A stretch of DNA of 64,000 bases from Branchiostoma floridae. Lineage: Eukaryota > Chordata > Leptocardii > Amphioxiformes > Branchiostomatidae. The stretch lies in contig NC_049986.1 of NCBI RefSeq assembly GCF_000003815.2, positions 17,227,542 through 17,291,541 of the forward strand, given 5' to 3'. The position numbers and the translations under genes are program-made. The notes under the pieces were generated by a model, which was not told the DNA's origin, did not search any database, and was given only the letters and a program-made list of their open reading frames with translations. Below are positions 33,712 through 47,200 of this stretch, piece after piece; positions within the stretch are counted from its first letter, which is position 1; every line of letters begins with the position of its first letter.

Positions 33712-35405
33712 GCGTTCTAAGGATGCGCATTCAATATCGAATGAAAGAAATGACTTGTAACACTTTAATCACCATATCTGATGCACTATGACGTCAACGA
33801 CAGTTCGAAAGCCATCAACGCCTCCAACGTCTTCAAATGATGCTGTTACGACGAGTGGCTACTTTCATCGCACAGTTTGAATGTCGTGGATTCTAGAGCA
33901 GGATGTGACACACGGGCACTTTAAGGCCTGTGACAATTTTGGTCGAACATGAAATTCGAACCACTGCGTCACCTTAGGTAACCCCGCCGGGCCGGAGCGT
34001 TTTTAGAACGGTCCAATGTCAGTATCTAATGTTACATTGCGAAAACAGGAACTTACGATGTATGGGTTACACTAACTACTTTTTAAGACATATTAATATT
34101 GAGTGTTAAAGATATTGATCTAGTATTTATCAAATATCGACATAACTAGAAGCGGTTAACAAAAGGGCACCCCCGCGAGAGCTGCAAGTGGTACAGTCCG
34201 AACATGGGTTCCGACCTCCCGGGGTGTGGAGTGGCGGGAAAATAGCGAGGCGCTCATACTTCAAGTAAACAGCAAAATAATGCTATAAATCGATATTTCT
34301 AGCCCAAAATAATAGTATGGCAGTTGACTGATGCCTTATAAGGCTAACTGCTTGCGAAATTTCGCATTGATACAACAGCGATTTAACAGATACAGACATA
34401 AAACATTCATATTTTACCATCGGTTTATGTTACGTACAGTCAAACATGTCTTACTTGGGCGCAGTTCTTGTAGGGTAAGTAGTGTTTCGTCGGCCCCTGC
34501 CCACATCAGGGCACCAGTTTTATTACGAGTTTTGGGCAGATTTAGGTTCATTAAGCCTTAGACCTTCAGAAATCAAGTGGGTCTTCTTGCAATATCTTTG
34601 ATTTCCGTGGCTGTATAGATATTTGTACGAAAAATACCAAAAAATTGTCGAAAAATTCTGTTTTTGCCCCAAAATTGAGCCTTACCTAGGTATAGCGGCA
34701 AGATCCCCAGGCATATTAGATATCACAGAGATATAATCTATTACTCCAGAAAATATGACTCAGTTAGACAATCATTCCATAGTGGGCACAGACCCATTTT
34801 AATAGCATCCCTATTTTTTACCAAAAAATGGTTTTTTAAACCCAAAATATTGAGGATCCACAATTTTCTTGTCATCATATTTTGAATATGGGTGAATTAC
34901 GTTAACTGGCCAAAAATTGTTGAAAACAGATGGTTACATCAAAAGTTATGGCCATATAACTGCTCGACTGAGAATCTACAGGTGTCACAGGCCTTAAACT
35001 GCCTGTGCAGAACATTTCGTCGACAAGGATCTAAGACAGGTTTTCAGTAACAAGATGTCTGAGTATTGTACCATATATGTACGAATGTCTCAAATTGTTC
35101 GAAAGTTGTGGTGAGGCCTTTACTCAGCCACTACCCTATGTTGGGCCATTTCAAATTTTGTGATCGGTTGGTAGCACGCGCAATTTTGTAGGGGTAAAAC
35201 GTAGAGTCAGCTGATTGAGCCCCTCCCCTCCAAACCACATACAAGACCACGACGTTACCTTTACACCACAGAAAAATGCGCTGTCTCATCACAATAAAAG
35301 TAGCAATCAACTGTGTAATTACAACCAGAAATGAGTGACGTGACACCAAATGACTTGTTTACTAAGTTAAACTTTCTTTCATCAAGGATGCCCATGTAGC
35401 ACAGT
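33712..35405. other. Intergenic, no gene seen
   Basis: AT-rich unique-looking sequence. No exon, RNA gene or repeat assigned. Confidence 0.45.
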
Positions 35406-35408
35406 ATG

Positions 35409-35645
35409 GGTGGTATCTCACTGCACTTGCGTCACGCTCGCGTCATTTCGAGGTTCGAAAGATACAGAGGTAATTCAAAGATAAAGAACTAATTTTCTTA
35501 CTTTTTGTCGTCTTCTAAGTCATACTTATACGCATGACGCAATATCCAATTTTTTTTAAAAAATCGGATAAAATAACAAAACAACGACGCAGTGAACGAA
35601 CCCCGCAGGGACGTAAGCTTGACACAAGTGCAGTGAGATACCACA
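35409..35645. mobile_element. MITE of the 17.5-kb family
   Basis: Terminal inverted repeats GTGGTATCTCACTGCACTTG and its complement. The interior shares the TTTTGTCGTCTTCTAAGTCA block and the CGTCATT/CGAGGTTCG region with the copies at 17456 and 56418. Confidence 0.8.
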
Positions 35646-35649
35646 TTAA

Positions 35650-38030
35650 CAACGCCCATGCAGGGCCCCCAATTGCGTTGCTGGTATTCATGTTTACACT
35701 ACTTTAGTTATCAACAAATGCACTCGGACAGAATTCCCTGAGATCACAAATACATGAACATCCTGACTCCCAAGCTGTTTTTATGTAGTCTTGTCGTTTT
35801 TTGAATGGCGACGGCGTAGATAAACAGCGTTGTTTGACTAAAGAATAGCGAACAGGTGCAATAAGTATACATTAACGTTATATATTTTGTACAAATCGAT
35901 ATAATTGTACAAATAATGGACACAGTTGTTTCAGATCATCTTTTGGTAACTCTCAGTAGACAAACAGGTGGCCATTTCAAAATCTCCGTACTTCTGATGT
36001 GTCGATTAAGCCGTCCCTTTTGGATTACGCGTCCAACTTCCAAGAACTTGGGAATCGTATTTTTCTGGGGCACCGATAATAAACGCTGGTTCATAAGTAT
36101 AGAAGTGACAGACAATTAAATCAAGCAGGCATCCCCACCGCACCAATTCTTTCCCATGTCGCCATGGTGGCGGTCTGTATTTCTGCCACTTACCCATGGT
36201 TAAGCCACGCCACCTATCATCATGTATGGAAATGCAACCATCACGAGATTTAATGCACATGTCCAAGATTCGTGTGTTCTTTGTCAATTTGTGCCACAAT
36301 ATATTGACAGTTCATTGACTGCTACACATCGGCTTCCAACGGCATAATGTCTATAATTAGCTGCGTTATTAACAGAATTGACATTGCTATGCTACGCTTT
36401 TCATCTAACGGTCGCTATGTGGCGCTAGAAGTAAATTATGTCCCCGGACAAACCGGTCAAAATGACAGTTATTGCCAGTAAATAAATGGGATTTTCATGA
36501 TTTTTTTCCACCGAATTTTGCCAACAACCTGTCCGTTTAATAATATGGCTTATTTTTCCATTCAAATACAGTTTAATGTTTCTTTTAATATTTCATAACG
36601 TAACCCCGTTTTGAAAACAATTTATGTTGATTTGACACGAAATCCATTAGGATAGCCATAGCCCTTACATGCGATACGATGCACTGTATATGATGAAAGG
36701 CAAGAAAATAATGTGACCTTAGATTACTCTTATAGTTCAAATATTTTCTAAAATGAACTCGCACCAGACCTTCACAAATAAGTCTTATTACCTATATACA
36801 ATCGTGGCTTTTTTGTTTGTTTGTTGCTGTTTTTTTGTTTGTTAACGTTGTTGTTTTTTGTGAAGAGAAGACAGACAAGCAACTTATTAAACAACTTAAG
36901 AAACATTGTGCGTAATATTTTGGAACATCGATCAGAACGGGTTTGAGGCAAAAAAAAACTCCTAATACTGTTTCATGAATTCAAACATTAAGGGTGTAAT
37001 CATTTACATTTCAAAGGGATCAGGACACATTTAGAATACCTCATCAATACGGAATGCAATAACAAAATAGTACACAGCACTTTCGTTTCAAGGACCAACT
37101 TATTATGACAAAAGCCCGTGAAAACATAAACAGTAAAGAGCTTAACAATGAAACGTTTGACCATCACTCAAAATACATGGGAAGACAAAGTCACCAACGC
37201 TCTGTCCATTTTGTAGGTGACATTGCAACACATTCGTGAGAACGGCTTATGTGTATAGATGAGTTTAGCGTCAGGAAACTGAGGGTAACTGTCAGACGGT
37301 TTCTGATTTACAACAGGCATAGCCGCGCCGCCATTATGCCAGAGACAGAGATTTACACGCTCCCCCGGATAGAATGGCTCAGGAGGCACCCCCATTTCAC
37401 CGTTGACTGGTTTGTCCCCTTCAGGCGGAGGCGCAACTCTTCACTCTAACGTGGCTTTGCATCCGCCATTTTGTTGTTAGGCAAGTGTTGCGTTGAAATG
37501 AAGGAACGCCCCCTTGTTATCACCCTCTCTTTTCATCAGTCTAGCAACATAAAGACCTGTTTGGAAAAATCTATGTTTTAAGTCATGTTGGAGATTTACA
37601 TATTGATGAACTGGCTGAGATTTCTTACGAAATAATCTCGCAGTTCAAGATTACTCTTTTGCCACATGTCGTGAGCATGAAAGGCGTCAACACTGCTTCG
37701 TGTCTTAGGAGTCCCCATGGACCAATTATCCCACCTGTAATCCTTAACTGCATTTAGCTCATTTAGGCCGAGACCATGCGGGAACAATCAGACTGACTTG
37801 GTGATTAGCTCCCGTGACAATTACAACCCACGTTTGCGGCTACATGTGGAATCATTCAGATTGCCGAGCCGAAATCTGATGAAGTGATAGTCAGGTGCTA
37901 ATCAAAAATTTCACAAGGCATTTGGGAGGTTAAATTTATCTTTGACCTATTTGTAAACAAACCCGCTGATAAAGGAAGAGCCTACAGGGCCATATCTTTT
38001 ATGTATGTTAGGCATCTCCAGTTCCAGCCC
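35650..38030. other. Intergenic upstream of GABBR1
   Basis: No gene recognised on either strand. It may hold distal promoter or 5' UTR exons of GABBR1, including possible exons for an N-terminally longer isoform, but I see none. Confidence 0.4.
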
Positions 38031-38045
38031 GATGTGACGACATCG

Positions 38046-38053
38046 TGACGTCA
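38046..38053 (+). promoter_or_regulatory. CRE palindrome upstream of GABBR1
   Basis: Perfect TGACGTCA, about 213 bp before the start codon, in a locally GC-richer stretch (38030-38130). It is the consensus CREB/ATF site. Mammalian GABBR1 promoters are known to respond to CREB/ATF4, so the site may be functional. Confidence 0.55.
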
Positions 38054-38265
38054 CCAGTTCTGGGGGAGTGCACATGAAACCTGCAGAAACTACGGGCGCT
38101 CCGCGGCGATCGGTATTCACAGGACTTTACACCGCCGTCATGAGAAGTAGATTGTTTATCGGGCCTACAGCTAGTGATATAAGACTGTTTTACTTTACGT
38201 TTCTTTAGTTCCAGCAAATTGTTGCTTTCAGATAGCTTATTTTTTTAATATAGCTGACCACCAAG

Positions 38266-41200
38266 ATGGTGTCGCTGTCCATGGTGCTGATCTGGTTAGC
38301 GTTCGTGAGAGGACTGTTGCCGGGGGCCAGCGCAGGCAAGCCCGAGAAGACACAGCTGTACATCGGCGGCATCTTCCCCATGACGGGCGGGGGGTGGTCC
38401 GGCGGGCAGGCCTGCCTCCCCGCGGCGCTCATGGCCCTACAGGACGTCAACTACCGGGAGGATATACTCCCAGGGTACCACCTCAACATGATTCACAACG
38501 ACAGTGAGGTGAGCGGGTCCTGATTTCCATACACCATTCCTCACCATTGCCATGTTGTCGATTCACGGGTGGATGGAATGAGGTCACTGGTAGATTTTAC
38601 GGCGTAGCTTAACTTATCGATCGCAAAGTTACCAAGTACAGTATTTCCAAATTTTTAGATTTTTCTAATTTTTGTTTGTAAACCAGGTCTTTTGATAGGG
38701 AATGGTTACTACCTTATCCAATGTTTACATTTTCTCTAACCATTTTCATTTCACTAGAAGAATTGTGACCACGAAAATCATTGCCGTAGATAAAGTTTAA
38801 TCCAGGATTGTGTTGCAGTGCGAATTATAGCCCCGTAAATGTTATGAATTAGGCGTGTGTCATAAGCAGACATGATGATGGAGCGGAGACATGGACACAG
38901 TTCCGTTTTCCCGGACGGCGTAGTGATGCACAGGTGAAACATCACCTGTTCCAGTCATGAAATATTAAACACATCGCCAACGGTGCGTAATGCGAGTCGG
39001 CCTCGGGACTTGAAAACAACATGATCGAGCACAGAATCATAAACTGACAATTCGCATCCAGACACCATATTTTATCAATTTTTAGCCAGAAAGGACGACT
39101 TTTTACTCATGTCAAACTTGAATGTGCAAGTCTTGCTTCAGGTACAGGTAGATGGTCCGCCATAGTTTGGCCCTTTTTGACATGGAAGACGTTTTCACTT
39201 ATACGTGAGGTTGATGCATACATTGATCAAGAAAAGTGTATATCTGAGTTAATCTTATTAACTGTAGGTTGCTATCTTCGGCAGCGTGAGGTAGTTGGAA
39301 TGTATAGAGACATGGGTAGTGATGTCACTCATATTCTCATACACATTCATTGCGCGAGACCCTCGTATAAGCACTGTAGCAGAAACCTGCAAAGCTGACA
39401 TCAAATTTTCCCTTGCCAGAACGATTTAAGCATGGCAGCATTGGATTAATGGGCGCATTTTCAGTCACGAAATCGCGTAAGAGGTAACATGGAAAGGCCA
39501 TTGTCCTGTGATACCGTGTTCGATTGCAATTTTAACGGCAAAACGCCCAATCATCTCCAAAGGGCATTGCGTGAGGGGGAATGACCTTGTGCACGCCTTC
39601 AGAGCGGGAAACATGAATGGCTGTAAGTGGCGTGATTCTTATCTAAAAACTCTGCTCGGTGGATTTTCAAGGACTACCCATACATCTACTTCACTCCAGT
39701 AGGCAGTCTAAACGTTTGTAGAGACTGAACGAATAGTCTGATAACATAGAGGACGCGAAGGTTGATCTTTCAAAGCCTTGGGTTATCATCACCTCCAGTG
39801 ATTTATCACGTGCCTTACTGGAGTCTTATTACTGTAATACCACTTCGGCAGTCTACCCACTGGAATTATCTAACTCAGGATTATTTCAGGAATGATATAT
39901 TGCGATAGTATGAATGAAGGATGACGTTTAAAACAATCGTCCTTTTCTTCATAAAACAGTCCTATATCAAGGATTCTATCAGTGTCATTCACACTTAGTA
40001 TATACTTATATGGTGCTTTTCAGAGCAAACTCGTGGCTGGATATAAAGCATGCTTAAGTCTGGTCAATAACGTCATTTGAGTGGGAAGATATATTCTGGC
40101 ACAGAAGCATGAATGGAAAATTAGCTTATTGGTGTGTAGCACACTATTGAGAACGAATGTAAAAAGACCATGCATTTCCTTTGATACGGTGTTCGATTGC
40201 AGCAGCAAAATATCCAGTCATCAATATAAGAGTCAGCAGTTTCCTTAAATATTTTGTTGAATAACTAATATCTGGGTCTGGGAAGTTGGGTGCTATGATT
40301 TATACTTGTATAGAGTGCAAGGGACATTGTACCACCATAGACATTTCACAACCATAGATAGACGGCGGCTTGATTTAGCCCCAGATCATGCTAACACACC
40401 GTTGTGTTGAATCTTTCCCGTTCGTATTCCTAGCTAAGCTGCCTGCAAACCAGGAACTAATATAAGCTTAGAATTGTACACTTTCGACACTGGTGTGGTT
40501 TTGACATGCATACCGTCCCTCCCATCCCCCTTCTACGCAAAGCAGATCTGACAAGGTTTGATGGATAGGCTAACAAATCCTAGTAAGATGAAGGGTTTAT
40601 TGAATGTTTCTAGCTTTTGGTGAGGTAAGCAGTTATTTCGATCGTGCGCCGTCTCCTGCCGAAGCCTTCATGTGCTGACAACCACTATAGAAATCGTAAT
40701 CGAGAGTCACAGCTGCGATTTTACAACATGTGCCAACCCCACACTGCTCATTATGTTCAATAACATAGTCGAGTCTTGAATGTGTCTGCGTTACAGGTAA
40801 CGTTTTGTCACTCATACAAGACGATAAATATTTTACGGTTTGAAGACAAATCTGACTTGAACTTTGAAAAATGGAAGAGTTATCATAACGACGGTAGCTT
40901 GTTTCTTATAAATTACCAAAATGATGATAGTTTACAGTTGTTGATAACCCACGTTATTTGCCATACATTGCACCTGATACGACTGTTGTGCAGTGAACCC
41001 TGACTTTGCTAGACTATTATGCAAGACCGAGACCCATCCAACCATGTGCTCTGACTTATCACCATTAATTAGATGTACTTCAAATCTTAACAGTTGCGAT
41101 GCCTTAACATGAGCCATCTGAAATCATCAATCATTAATCAATGATAATTCCATAATCAGCAAAATGGGATAAATATGTTTTGACTATATACGCATAACAT

Positions 41201-44200
41201 GTATGCTGAGAGTTCATTTTAAAACTTAATTAAATCAAGAAGGCTTCATATTCAAATGATTGATGGATTCCAGAGTCAGCAAAATGGCATGAATATGTTT
41301 TTGGCTATATACCCATACGATGTATGCTGCGCGTTCATTAGAAAACTTCATCAAATCAAGAAGTTAGTCTTGTCGAAAACATGTGATGACGTGTTCACAG
41401 CTCACTATGATCACCACACTACAGGAATAATGTAAAGGAGGCGGTTGATACTCTCNNNNNNNNNNNNNNNNNNNNNNNNNNNNNNNNNNNNNNNNNNNNN
41501 NNNNNNNNNNNNNNNNNNNNNNNNNNNNNNNNNNNNNNNNNNNNNNNNNNNNNNNATTGTATCTTACTATGTAAAAACCTAACCTCTGCCGGCACTGGGT
41601 TAGGTTTTGACACAGCAAGATACAATACAAAATAGAAAGCCCGATAAAAACGACTAAAAAAGAACGTTAAAAAAACGGCCGGAGCCTAACCTCTGCTTGG
41701 AGAGTAGGCGGTTAATTCCTTAAAGATGCAACATGCACACATATAGGTGCTCTTGTTAAAGGATACACCACTTCTCTCAGCTGTTTGGCAGTGGCAGCGT
41801 TATTTCAAAGGCACCTCATGATCATATGTTACCACCAGCGGTTATCGTGTGCTTTTGAAGTTGGGTTAGGCTTAGGTCCCAATTGTGAAAAGTGGCCCTG
41901 CCAGGCAGTTCACATTTTGTATTTGGCACTTTCAGACATGACCCCTACATGGCCTCATGGAACACCGGGATATCTTTGTGCCCGGCCGGGTTCAGGGTTG
42001 AATTAAAGTCGGACTTAAAATAAACCCGGGACCCGGTAACATATAGACTCCGTGACCTACCCGTGAAGAACACTGAGGGTACCCCGGTATCCGACAGACC
42101 ACCGGAAATGTGTGGCTTCGGAGCCCGACCGGGGCTACATCCATGACGGGCACTGGTGCAATTGCTATCAAAACCAAACAAGGTGTAGGCACAACAATGT
42201 AGGCACACTTTCAATTAAGTTGTTTCCTAACTATGGTCATTACATCAGCGCATTGATTGATTTATTGATTGAAGGAATCTCCCCACCCTTTTGCCATGCA
42301 AAGCTAGCGAAGCATCGATTCAGTAAATCTAGGTCATGGCCAGAGGGATTAACATGAATCAACTGAAGAAATGGTTGCAAAACGCCACTGAAACGTGATG
42401 TTCTCCATCTTGAAGTGTTTAGTTGCACATAGGTCAGCACGTTCCCTTGCCAATAGCAGTGTATATGTCCCTTCCGAAACACACAACCATTCACCTCAAT
42501 AAGTCACTCTGGTGAGCTTCCCGGTGACATGATTGAAGTAACAGGTCCCATTTTCAAAACACTTTGCTATGTTCCTCGGGGGATTTTGCTGTAGCAGGAA
42601 TTATCACATTTCCGATACTTTTTGACACCACAGCAATATTTAATGTGTCACAATCTTGTGTGCTATATTATGATAACCAATGATGCGACGTTATTTGATG
42701 TGACGCTTGCATATTGACGAGTGTTATGTGGTATCTTTTACCAGTCTGCAAAAGCGAAATTCCAAAATGGCTCCATGTATGCATTTCATTGCATTTCAGA
42801 ATCGTTTGAAACATTCATGTGGTGCAGATGAGAATGAGGTACGCATTTTAGTGATTGAACATCTAGGCGCATTGTTTCCGCCTGATCCGTGAGCTTCCGC
42901 CCGATGAATAAGATTAATCCTCTGTGATAAGCGCCTGGGTCCCGTGGCAGCCGGCAGATTTGGTTTACTAGCTACATTTCCGCAGAAATAGACCATTTGC
43001 GTTACAGCCGCGGGGTTACAAATCACAGCGTAGTCGGCTAGACCTCAGTTAAGTTCGACCCTATGTACTGTTCCAAATTGAATCCTCTATTCACAAAATA
43101 GTTAACTGGAAGAGGTAATGGAAATTCACGCAGTCCATTTGGCAGGAGTCCAAGTCTGCATTTAGAGACAAATGCTGCGGAACTACCGCAGATAAAAACG
43201 CCTCGCTGTGCTGTCTATCTGTTTGTGGCAGCTGCAGTTGGCATACTGTTAGGGTATCTATCCATATCGACCGCCTGTCTCACTCACCATTTCCAGAATT
43301 ATAACTTAGCAGCCGGAACACCATCGCACGTAGGAACACGATCATTCTCACACGGATTGGCCTAAGCCTGGCAATGATCACAGATCATCTCACTCTGACA
43401 GAAACAGCTTTGTCTGGACATATGCCCCATCGCTTGCACTTCGCCTTCTCTTACATGTTGCCTATACATGGGCTTATGATATTTCTAAAATTCTAACTAC
43501 GTCTTGACTTAACCTATATTTCGTTCTACATGTTGGCCTTAGATTCTCCGAAAATCAATTCAAGAATATTGCAACTTATTTGATGACTAGTGCTAAAATA
43601 GATAAAAAAAGATGTACGGAGACTATTATATCGCTTTAGCAACTATTCATGCTATTACGACTACTGTATCAGGTACTGCCTTAGGATAGTCCGATTCTCA
43701 ATGTTCTAGTAACGTTTGTCTGACCCATGGTAATGCTATTTTGTACACTGATATCTAATCAGGCCAGCCAGTACTAAAGATGATAGAGCCAGAAGCATGG
43801 GCTGTGAATTAATGGCGGATGAGCAGGACACGGGACAGCAGGATCAGAGAGATGCAGCTAAGTACGTCTAGGATTGACGGCACAGTCGTATGAAGACTGA
43901 CCTTTAAGCTGAAGATTATTTAGCTTACAAAGTCTCTCTTTGCTCTGACCTGTTCCCGTGCCCTTTTACTTAAAGAAATCCGATTCCATCAATTTTCCTT
44001 CCCACTTGTTTCCACCGTGTACGGAGTGTTTGTTTCTAGTGTATCTGTCTTGCGTGTCCGCAGCGTAGTTATTTGAACTCACTGTCAAAATTGTGACAGA
44101 AAGCGAGTGTGACGAAGGTGGCGTCACCGCAGATGCGTCTAGAAGTGACAGGACATATCAAACATGACATATCATTGAGTTGATGGAAGAGGTATTGCTT

Positions 44201-47200
44201 TTGTCCCGTGTTTTTATTATATATTTTTCATAAGGTTGTCACATTCACCGTATACGGTGGAAGTGATCAATTGTCAAATGTAATATTGATAAAAACCTGA
44301 TCATTTTTATAGTTATGAACTGCAATAAAAGATATGCAAGAAATTGAGAGCATTTTACGCAGACGTGAGATATTAGAACTTTTGTTGGTAACTGCTGCAT
44401 TCGAACTTTTGCTCCGGTCCGGTGGAGTCACGTTTCTTGTACCGTGCTCAGTTTATTTTCGGGGCTTCCTGTGCGCCTCAGGGCTTAGATAGGCTTCTCG
44501 TATATTACTGTAAGTGAACGTTAATCGCTAGAAGATCAGCTGACATACCCTCTGGGTGCACATAGCATTCTGTAGGGATCTGCTGCGAAACGCTTGATCT
44601 GCAGTTCCGGACTGCTTGATACATCCACGCCACTGGCAATAAACATTCCACATCCACTCTTCCCTCTGGCTTCTCCTGGTGAAACACTTATTAAAGCGTC
44701 TTACGATTAAAGTGTCAAATGTAATATCGTTCAACACCAACTCTCTGCACTTTTGCCTGTGGACATGAAATAAGCGACTTTGGACGTGTGTTATGAATCC
44801 TAGCCTATGATTAAGACCGTAGTTTTGTAGATTACATCTGAACATCTGTGTCCCAGGACTCCCCAAAGGTTCCTCCTATATTACTTCAGCTGCACCATGC
44901 AATGTTGCCACTCGGGGCAATCGCCTCGGTCCGTAAGTCGTAAACGGTAATGAAGCAACCTTTGACATATAGACTATATAAGATTACATCGTTTCACCTT
45001 GTAGCGTCCAAAGATGGTGGGCTTCATGGCACATTTCCAAATGTCGTGTGCTTCACCTGAGAGGGGTTTGTTAAACAATCAAACAAAAGTATAATCTGTT
45101 CTGAGCGTGAAAAAATCTCTAGTGACATTCTGTTCATCCAGAAACTACGCGGCAACGCAACTGGGTTGCTGTCCCTCCGTCGGTGTCTTGTCGTGCCCCA
45201 CCCACCATTAAACAACCTTTCCCTCCTGTTCGGATAGGGTCATCACATCGCGCTGTACCCAATAAATACCTCCTCCATATTATTTATTACCCTACCACTA
45301 ATGGGGCGACCTCTGGTAAGTTACGTGACCTCTGTGGTTACATCGTCAATTGTAAATCTGATAATGAGGTTCTTTTGACACAGGAGAGTCATTGTTGTTA
45401 TCGCAGCCGATTAACTAGATCATTTTTCCCTCTTCCGGGAGTCTGTTTACGACTTTTAAAAAGATGGCTGATAAAAGTCCGCATGGCAACAATTTTCTGT
45501 AGTAGTGTCCATCGATTTTTCTTGGTCAATAGAAAATTAGCCCTCAGATACTCGTGAGAAAAGGACCTATGCGTTTCCTGACATTGCAACTTTTCTTTGT
45601 TTTCTTAAATCATAACTGCCTTCAGTTGTTATGCTTTTTAAAATGAGTGTTTGCTGTGTCATAAACTAGAACCCTTTTCAGCATCCTTAACAATCAAAAC
45701 GACCACATGATATCGATTCATATATATCCATTGTTGTTTTCAATCAGTGTATCTACCATGCATGTAGCAAATCAAAATATGATAAAATGAGAGTTGAAAT
45801 AACTACGTGATATAGCTGAGTGATGAATGACATCAGACCTCACAACCAAACATCCTGTAATCAGCCAGTGCAGCCACCCAGTCTCAGGATAAAATATGTA
45901 ACCACAAAACAGGACAATGTAGGAGAGACATCTTTGGCCTTCCCTTAATGTAGGCAACCAGGGCATTTATAGCCTTCATCTGGTTTAATGGCCAAAAGTT
46001 CTGCACTGGGATTAGGTTCCGAAAGCGCAGAGAACCCCATTAACGGATAAGGTCTTCTGAGCCGCATGCGTTCTGGTGAATGGACTGTCTTATTCATTGA
46101 AGCAGATCCGTCCAATGGTTTTCCTCTAGTAGCCTGAGACACATAGGTAATGATAGAAACATTCGCGTGATCGCAGAAAGCTGGCGTTGTGATCAATTAA
46201 ACATGAACCTAATGGGAAAAAGCCTGAATTCATGGGCATGGGTATTTTCAAGTCAGAAGTGTGTTGATAAATATTCATCGTAAAATCCTCGTCCTCACAT
46301 TTGCTACTGAGGTGCTGCTCACTTTGAGGACATGCAATGTTTACTTCTTATGATCCAAATATGCTTTCTAGTCATCATTTGAATGGCTGTTTTACGAGTT
46401 ATGCTGTAAGTTAGTTTTAAGTATTGGGTGTAAGACATTTTCCAAGTCTTCTATACTCAAGATTTTGCCTTCCCTGTGTCTGTCACCGACAGTGTTGCGG
46501 AGGTGTCCCTTGAGGTTTGGGGGACGATTACTCTTCTCTCCGGAGTGTATCAATGATGGGTCTGAACACCGCAGAGGGCTTGACCCTACATACTTTCCTC
46601 TTCTCAACACTCGCGAGGCTTACCGTACGCTGACATTTTCATGGGCTTTCTTCGTAAGTCCACATTATCGTGGCGCAAAAAAAAGGGTGAAGTGTGTTTT
46701 TGCCTGGAAGTTCGCAATTCTATGAGAGTAACGCGTTTTTATATCATTCGAGAACATGTTGGTATTATCTTACCATCTGAAAAATAAATCTAGTTGTCAT
46801 CTAGCTGGCTAGATCGTTAGTGAAAGCTCATAATCACCAAAGAACCCGGGAATATTGAAGAATTCACCCATACTAATAGATGTACCATACATAAACGGAG
46901 ACTTAAGACAGCAGGTACCTATTATATAGCTGAACTCACGGGACGTCTCATCACAGTAAATAGGAGTGTAATACAGCGCGTGGGCGTCTGTAATGTAGTC
47001 TGCGTCTGATAACGGAGTCTCTCGCTGTTTAATTGACTCCACTGACTGGTTTTGTTTCACGGCACCTTTGTATCTCAGGCATGTCGGGAACGACGTTGGT
47101 AATGACAGTAATAATCTCTACATTTATAAAGCATTGCACTCTTTAAGGTTTTGCACACTTGTTTGATCTATGCTGTGTAATGCATATTGTGTAATGTGCC

